From positions 1 through 19,467 of the forward strand of contig CAMYJJ010000026.1 of the NCBI GenBank assembly GCA_947258735.1: DNA of 19,467 nt, read 5' to 3'. Under the pieces are notes generated by a model. It was not told the DNA's origin. It did not search any database and saw only the letters and a list, made by a program, of their open reading frames with translations. Below are positions 15,609 through 19,467 of this stretch, piece after piece. This DNA is from Thermodesulfovibrionia bacterium (GTDB lineage: Bacteria; Nitrospirota; Thermodesulfovibrionia; UBA6902). Position 1 is the stretch's first letter, and each line of letters opens with the position of its first letter. Position numbers and translations under genes: made by a program.

Positions 15609-16072
15609 TTATAGTCTGTTTATACAACCTGCTGCAAGATACCAAGTAAGTAATGCCTCATGTACTGCTTTATCCATTAGCTACTGAATATCTTTGGTTT
15701 ATACCCATTTCTCCGGGCGTTGAAAGAGTACTTTTTTTGCTGAAAAATATACATGTCCGGCCCCTGTACTCAATACGATAGCGATGATTCATGTTTACCG
15801 CCCACATTTTAACATTTCTTGCACCAATTACGAAAATAGACGTACATGACAATACATTTATCCTTCAGCGGCGTATGCAGAACCATAAAAATCCATCTGT
15901 TTGATATCCGGCCTCATAATCAATTTCCTGAACGTCTTCACATTATGCCAAAACGCAACATACGATCATCATCACAATTTTCTACAGTTAATACACTAAA
16001 CATCCGAAACATATGATAGGAACCGGCACATAAAGGCTGTTTCCCCGTCACACTGCATCATGGAGAAAAGAT
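15609..16072. other. Divergent intergenic region
   Basis: 464 bases separate the monooxygenase gene (minus) from the MshEN gene (plus), so promoters in both directions are expected. I see no strong sigma70 match. ccggcacataaaggctg near 16022 resembles a sigma54 site but its GG-GC spacing is one base short. A 60-codon minus-strand frame (15670-15852) has no binding site and is not called. Confidence 0.4.
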
Positions 16073-17137
16073 ATGTCTGAATGGAAGAATATAGGAACAC
16101 TGCTTATCGAATATGGACTGATCACGGAAACTGATCTTAAAGAAGGCATCAGTCATCAGGAAAAGTCAGGTATCAGGCTCGGAGAGGCCCTGGTCAAACT
16201 GGGTAAAGTGAGCATGGAAGATATTGATTATGTGCTGAGCAGGCAGCTCGATATCCCCTTTGTTATTGTGGAAGATATTACTGTTGACCCTGACCTGCTG
16301 AGTCAATTTGAGAAAACCTTTTTGATCCAGAACAAGGTATTGCCCCTTCACGAATCCCATGATCAGATATCCATAGTAATGCAGGATCCTTTTAACAGGA
16401 GCGCCATTGATACGGTCAGTGATACGATAAAGAAAAAAGTTAATGTATCTTCAGGCAACGGAGATAAAATAGAAGAACTTCTCAGAGTAAGCTTTGAAAA
16501 AGTCGGTATACCCACGTTGGTGTCTTCCATCAAAGAGATTATTGAAAAAATCAGGGACACATCCTTTTACAGGATAGATTTTTTTCTAGACGAACATGAA
16601 TGCAGCATCAGTGTATTCGGGAATGGAATTATAAAGGAGATGTTAAAAGTCAAAGCTGCCTTCAACAAGGAAGACGTGTTTAGATCTTTTGACAGCCTTG
16701 ATATCCCGCTCCTGTATGACATTGCATGCTCAGAAGGTTCTACATTTCTTGCAATTTATCCATTAACAAACAGGATGCCTTTAACCGGATACCCTGTGAT
16801 AGTGGGATGTTATGGTTTATACCTGCCAGACCATGTGTCATTTGCCGATGCGAACGTATATCGCATGCCCCATCTCTTCCATAGCAGTGACCCGCCCATG
16901 GGATACCCGTTTCTTACCACAAAAACCGGCCATACCGGACACGATATGATCATTTATACGCTGGATTCAATGCCGAAAAAAACTGCAGAATGCTACGTTC
17001 ATACGTTTATCCCTGAGGTCTGCATTGCATGTAATGGACATGGATGCAACACATGCAGCGAGCTGGGATATACATTTTATAAAATGGAAGGAATGTATTC
17101 TGCCGAAGATATAAGAAAGAGGATGAAAGATAAATAA
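16073..17137 (+). CDS. MshEN-domain protein resembling a PilB/MshE ATPase without the motor core
   Basis: The 354-residue protein begins at an ATG 7 bases after GGAG. The N-terminal part (about 1-150) is a MshEN/T2SSE_N domain with tandem motifs. The second is complete (R35-L36-G37, L40-V41, G44, Q58); the first has N6-I7-G8 in place of RLG, then G15 and Q29. MshEN domains of this motif type bind c-di-GMP in MshE. The middle recalls the N2 region of GspE/PilB, weakly. The end has C317, C320, C325, C328 and then LGY, like the tetracysteine tail of those ATPases (C..C....C..C..TGY). Yet no Walker A, Walker B, Asp or His box is present, and the length is far below the usual 560 or so. It may be a c-di-GMP-sensing adaptor or an inactive ATPase relative. 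It ends one base before pilT, so the pair is almost surely co-transcribed. Confidence 0.8.
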   Translation: MSEWKNIGTLLIEYGLITETDLKEGISHQEKSGIRLGEALVKLGKVSMEDIDYVLSRQLDIPFVIVEDITVDPDLLSQFEKTFLIQNKVLPLHESHDQISIVMQDPFNRSAIDTVSDTIKKKVNVSSGNGDKIEELLRVSFEKVGIPTLVSSIKEIIEKIRDTSFYRIDFFLDEHECSISVFGNGIIKEMLKVKAAFNKEDVFRSFDSLDIPLLYDIACSEGSTFLAIYPLTNRMPLTGYPVIVGCYGLYLPDHVSFADANVYRMPHLFHSSDPPMGYPFLTTKTGHTGHDMIIYTLDSMPKKTAECYVHTFIPEVCIACNGHGCNTCSELGYTFYKMEGMYSAEDIRKRMKDK

Positions 17138-17138
17138 C

Positions 17139-18197
17139 ATGGCTGAGATAGACGCTTTATTTACGTACATGCTTGAAAACGATGCCAGTGATCTTCATTT
17201 GTGTACCGGATCAAAACCAAAAATAAGAAAGCATGGTGAGCTGGAGGAGATGGATGCACCTGTACTCACCGATGACGGACTGCGTTCGATGCTCTTTGAG
17301 ATTACCAGTGAAGAACAGAAAGATATATTCCTTGCAAAAAAAGACCTTGATTTTGCATATGAAATTCCTGATGTTTCAAGGTTCCGTGCAAACTTCTTTG
17401 AACAGAAAAGAGGCACCGGTGCTGTTTTCAGAGTAATACCAACAAAAATTCTTACTGCAGAAGAGCTGGGCCTGCCACAACAGATATTACGATTTACCCA
17501 GCTGAGCAGAGGGCTTGTACTGGTAACCGGTCCTACGGGAAGCGGCAAGTCCACTACCCTGGCTGCGATTATTGACTACATTAACAGGAACAGAAAAGAG
17601 CATATCCTGACCGTGGAAGATCCGGTTGAATTTGTTCATCAGAACCAGCAGTGCCTTGTTAACCACCGTGAGGTAGGAACGCACACCGAGTCATTTTCTG
17701 CTGCATTACGGGCTGCTCTCAGAGAAGACCCGGATGTCATACTCGTAGGAGAAATGCGGGACCTTGAGACCATAGAGCTGGCTATCACCGCCGCAGAGAC
17801 AGGGCACCTTGTGTTTGGCACACTCCACACAAACTCTGCAGCAAAGACCATAGACCGGATTATAGATGCATTCCCTGCGGGACAGCAGGCACAGATACGA
17901 ACAATGCTGTCCGAGTCATTGAAGGGGGTCATCTGTCAGCAGCTCCTGAAGAGAACAGACAAACCCGGAAGGCTTGCAGCACTTGAAATACTCTACTGCA
18001 AGACAGCGGTCGCTAACCTGATCAGAGAAGCAAAGACATTTCAGATACCGTCCATGATCCAGACGGGAAAGAACGAAGGCATGCAGCTCATGGACCAGGC
18101 GATCATGGACTTTCTCATGAAGAAGCAGGTCTCCCCTGATGAGGCATATCTCAAGGCAAACGACAAGAATGCCTTTGAGCGGTTTGTTAAGAAGTAA
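17139..18197 (+). CDS. pilT: Type IV pilus retraction ATPase PilT
   Basis: The 352-residue hexameric ATPase depolymerises type IV pili at the inner membrane. All motor motifs are present: Walker A GPTGSGKST (131-139), Asp box ILTVEDPVEF, Walker B DVILVGEMRD with E205, and His box TGHLVFGTLHTN. The C-terminal AIRNLIRE-type motif reads AVANLIRE and precedes MIQTGKNEGMQLMD. The N-terminal PAS-like region has DASDLHL. Length and motifs are those of an ordinary PilT. The ATG lies one base after the stop of the MshEN gene, with no well-placed binding site (GAGG is about 16 bases upstream), so translational coupling is likely. No pilin, PilB or PilC gene is in the window. Confidence 0.95.
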   Translation: MAEIDALFTYMLENDASDLHLCTGSKPKIRKHGELEEMDAPVLTDDGLRSMLFEITSEEQKDIFLAKKDLDFAYEIPDVSRFRANFFEQKRGTGAVFRVIPTKILTAEELGLPQQILRFTQLSRGLVLVTGPTGSGKSTTLAAIIDYINRNRKEHILTVEDPVEFVHQNQQCLVNHREVGTHTESFSAALRAALREDPDVILVGEMRDLETIELAITAAETGHLVFGTLHTNSAAKTIDRIIDAFPAGQQAQIRTMLSESLKGVICQQLLKRTDKPGRLAALEILYCKTAVANLIREAKTFQIPSMIQTGKNEGMQLMDQAIMDFLMKKQVSPDEAYLKANDKNAFERFVKK

Positions 18198-18266
18198 TTA
18201 TTGAATTTGCTCTCATCCTCTGATAATGAACTATATTCGTTGTTCTTCTCCCATTTAGTTGCAAAG

Positions 18267-18417
18267 AAGGGGTCAAGGATTCCAGGTTTCAAGGGTTCAA
18301 GTGATTATTCTCCAGAGACGTAATAAGCGCTTTAAGCATTCTTTTCACCTATGCCAGAACTTTTATTCCTTGTAGTTATTTAGCATTTCACTCGCATCCT
18401 GGAACCCTTGACCCCTT
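18267..18417. repeat. 151-base element with 20-base terminal inverted repeats
   Basis: aaggggtcaaggattccagg (18267-18286) and cctggaacccttgacccctt (18398-18417) are inverse complements with one mismatch. They bound 111 bases without a coding frame, and the left repeat is followed by the similar word tttcaagggttcaag. The element sits between pilT and the dehydrogenase gene. It has the shape of a miniature inverted-repeat element. It is also the only candidate for ending the pilT transcript, since no classic terminator is visible. Confidence 0.7.
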
Positions 18418-18471
18418 AAGATTATCGCACTTTTTTAGGAATTGATCCTATATTCTAAAGCAATAAGGTAT

Positions 18472-18477
18472 TATAAT
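18472..18477 (+). promoter_or_regulatory. Possible -10 element of the dehydrogenase gene
   Basis: A perfect TATAAT lies about 44 bases before the ATG. The -35 region at optimal spacing is poor, so this is a weak call. Confidence 0.35.
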
Positions 18478-18520
18478 TTATTCATCTCTCCATGATGAGT
18501 CCGGACAAAGGAATTCGAAT

Positions 18521-19467
18521 ATGCCCGATTATAAAATTAAGGTTATAAATAAAATAGCTGCTGAAGGTCTTGACCTGTTGAAAACCGGTTATGCGGTTAA
18601 TGTTGACGAGCAGGACCCGGCAGGTATTCTGGTCAGGAGCACAACAGTTGATACTGATGATTTCCCATCATTGCTGGCAGTGGCACGCGCAGGCGCTGGT
18701 GTTAATAATATTACCGTTGAAAAGGCGACTGACAGGGGAATATGTGTATTCAACACACCCGGGGCAAATGCCAATGCAGTTGCAGAACTGGTCTTTATCA
18801 TGCTGGGCATTAGCGCCCGGAATATTCACCTGGCAATTGACTTCTGCCGGAACCTGACAGGACTGAGCGATGATGAGGTCACGTCACAGGTAGAGTCCAA
18901 AAAATCAGGATTCCGCGGGTTTGAACTGGCAGGCAAGACACTTGGCGTGCTCGGGCTGGGAAAGATAGGGGTGCTTGTTGCAAACGGAGGGGTCCAGAGA
19001 CAGATGAATGTCATCGGGTTTGACCCGTTCCCTGCCATGGAGAACATTCACCAGCTCAGACCTGATGTACACCTTGCCAGAAGCTGGCGTGAGGCCGTAA
19101 GCCGGTCAAACGTGCTCAGTCTTCATATGCCATTCAATGAGAAGCTTCACCATTTTATAAATGCCGATAGATTAAAACGTCTGCCCAAAGATGCAATCCT
19201 TGTAAATTATGCCCGCGGCCCGCTGGTTGATGAAGCCGCTGTCCTCAATGCTCTGGACAGTGATCAGCTCAGTTCCTATATAACAGATTTCCCGTCCTCT
19301 ACCATGCTGCGGCATCCAAAGGTCATATCATCACCGCATCTCGGCGCCAGTACCGAGGAGTCGGAAGAAATGTGCGCCCTCATGGCAGTGCAGGAAATGA
19401 AAGATTATCTTGAGTACGGGACCATAACGAACAGTGTTAATTTCCCCACTGTGGAATCCATTCCTTC
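18521..19467 (+). CDS. serA: D-3-phosphoglycerate dehydrogenase, 3' end beyond the window
   Basis: The enzyme oxidises 3-phosphoglycerate with NAD in the first step of serine synthesis. The frame starts at ATG 18521, eight bases after AAAGGA. It stays open to the window's last base, giving 315 of an expected 380-400 residues; the missing part would hold any C-terminal ACT domain. Seen: MPDYKIKVINKIAAEGLDLL, the substrate-binding VARAGAGVNNI, FNTPGANANAVAELV, the NAD fold GVLGLGKIG, NYARGPLVDE with the family's catalytic Arg, and SPHLGAST with the catalytic His. The type matches the short phosphoglycerate dehydrogenases with TDFP near the active site. Other 2-hydroxyacid dehydrogenases are less likely given AGAGVNNI and the ANANAV motif. 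Confidence 0.88.
   Translation, partial: MPDYKIKVINKIAAEGLDLLKTGYAVNVDEQDPAGILVRSTTVDTDDFPSLLAVARAGAGVNNITVEKATDRGICVFNTPGANANAVAELVFIMLGISARNIHLAIDFCRNLTGLSDDEVTSQVESKKSGFRGFELAGKTLGVLGLGKIGVLVANGGVQRQMNVIGFDPFPAMENIHQLRPDVHLARSWREAVSRSNVLSLHMPFNEKLHHFINADRLKRLPKDAILVNYARGPLVDEAAVLNALDSDQLSSYITDFPSSTMLRHPKVISSPHLGASTEESEEMCALMAVQEMKDYLEYGTITNSVNFPTVESIP

Noticed and set aside
15670..15852. 60-codon minus-strand frame in the divergent intergenic region
   Set aside because: There is no binding site or recognisable motif, and the composition looks non-coding.
16022..16038. Sigma54 promoter before the MshEN-pilT pair
   Set aside because: ccggcacataaaggctg has GG and GC elements but the spacing between them is one base too short.

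Overview
The window (19,467 bases) comes from a Gram-negative-type bacterium that I cannot place to species. Secreted multi-domain surface proteins, a type IV pilus retraction ATPase, a c-di-GMP-I riboswitch and moderate-to-low GC (roughly 35-45% outside one GC-rich island) would suit Nitrospirota, Desulfobacterota or a related deep-branching lineage. This is inference from gene style, not a taxonomic result.

Layout. Positions 1-7720 (minus) hold one gene for a secreted 2554-residue mosaic protein: signal peptide, FN3, thrombospondin type 3 repeats, beta-helix, PKD, more type 3 repeats, Hydin-like, three carboxypeptidase-regulatory-like folds, Ig-like folds, PKD and a small C-terminal domain. 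It has its own sigma70-like promoter. Upstream is an overlooked 34-codon membrane peptide gene (8059-8163, minus). At 8313-8715 the left end of an IS3-type element is cut off inside its orfA and abuts an orphan piece of a DUF1554 domain. From 8737 to 10524 (minus) lies a secreted collagen-like protein whose own C-terminal DUF1554 domain is markedly GC-rich. Its leader (10524-10784) carries a c-di-GMP-I (GEMM-I) riboswitch overlapping an intrinsic terminator.

A roughly 1 kb gene-free stretch follows, with a diverged long inverted repeat and two plus-strand terminators. Then come rsgA (plus), a membrane-anchored lytic transglycosylase (minus, with a good promoter), tRNA-Leu(UAG) (minus) and a nitronate monooxygenase-family flavoprotein (minus). 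Next is a two-gene plus-strand unit: a MshEN-domain protein that looks like a secretion ATPase without its motor core, then canonical pilT. After a 151-base element with 20-base terminal inverted repeats, the window ends inside a phosphoglycerate dehydrogenase gene.

How the parts may work together. Two independent c-di-GMP signals occur: a riboswitch on a stalk-and-tip surface protein, and a possible c-di-GMP-binding MshEN domain beside pilT. With the giant adhesin-like protein and the transglycosylase, the window reads as surface attachment and envelope functions interspersed with housekeeping genes. The most unusual features are a nested (domain within domain within domain) architecture in the giant protein, the chimeric collagen/DUF1554 gene with a spare tip fragment downstream, and the motor-less PilB/MshE-like partner of PilT.
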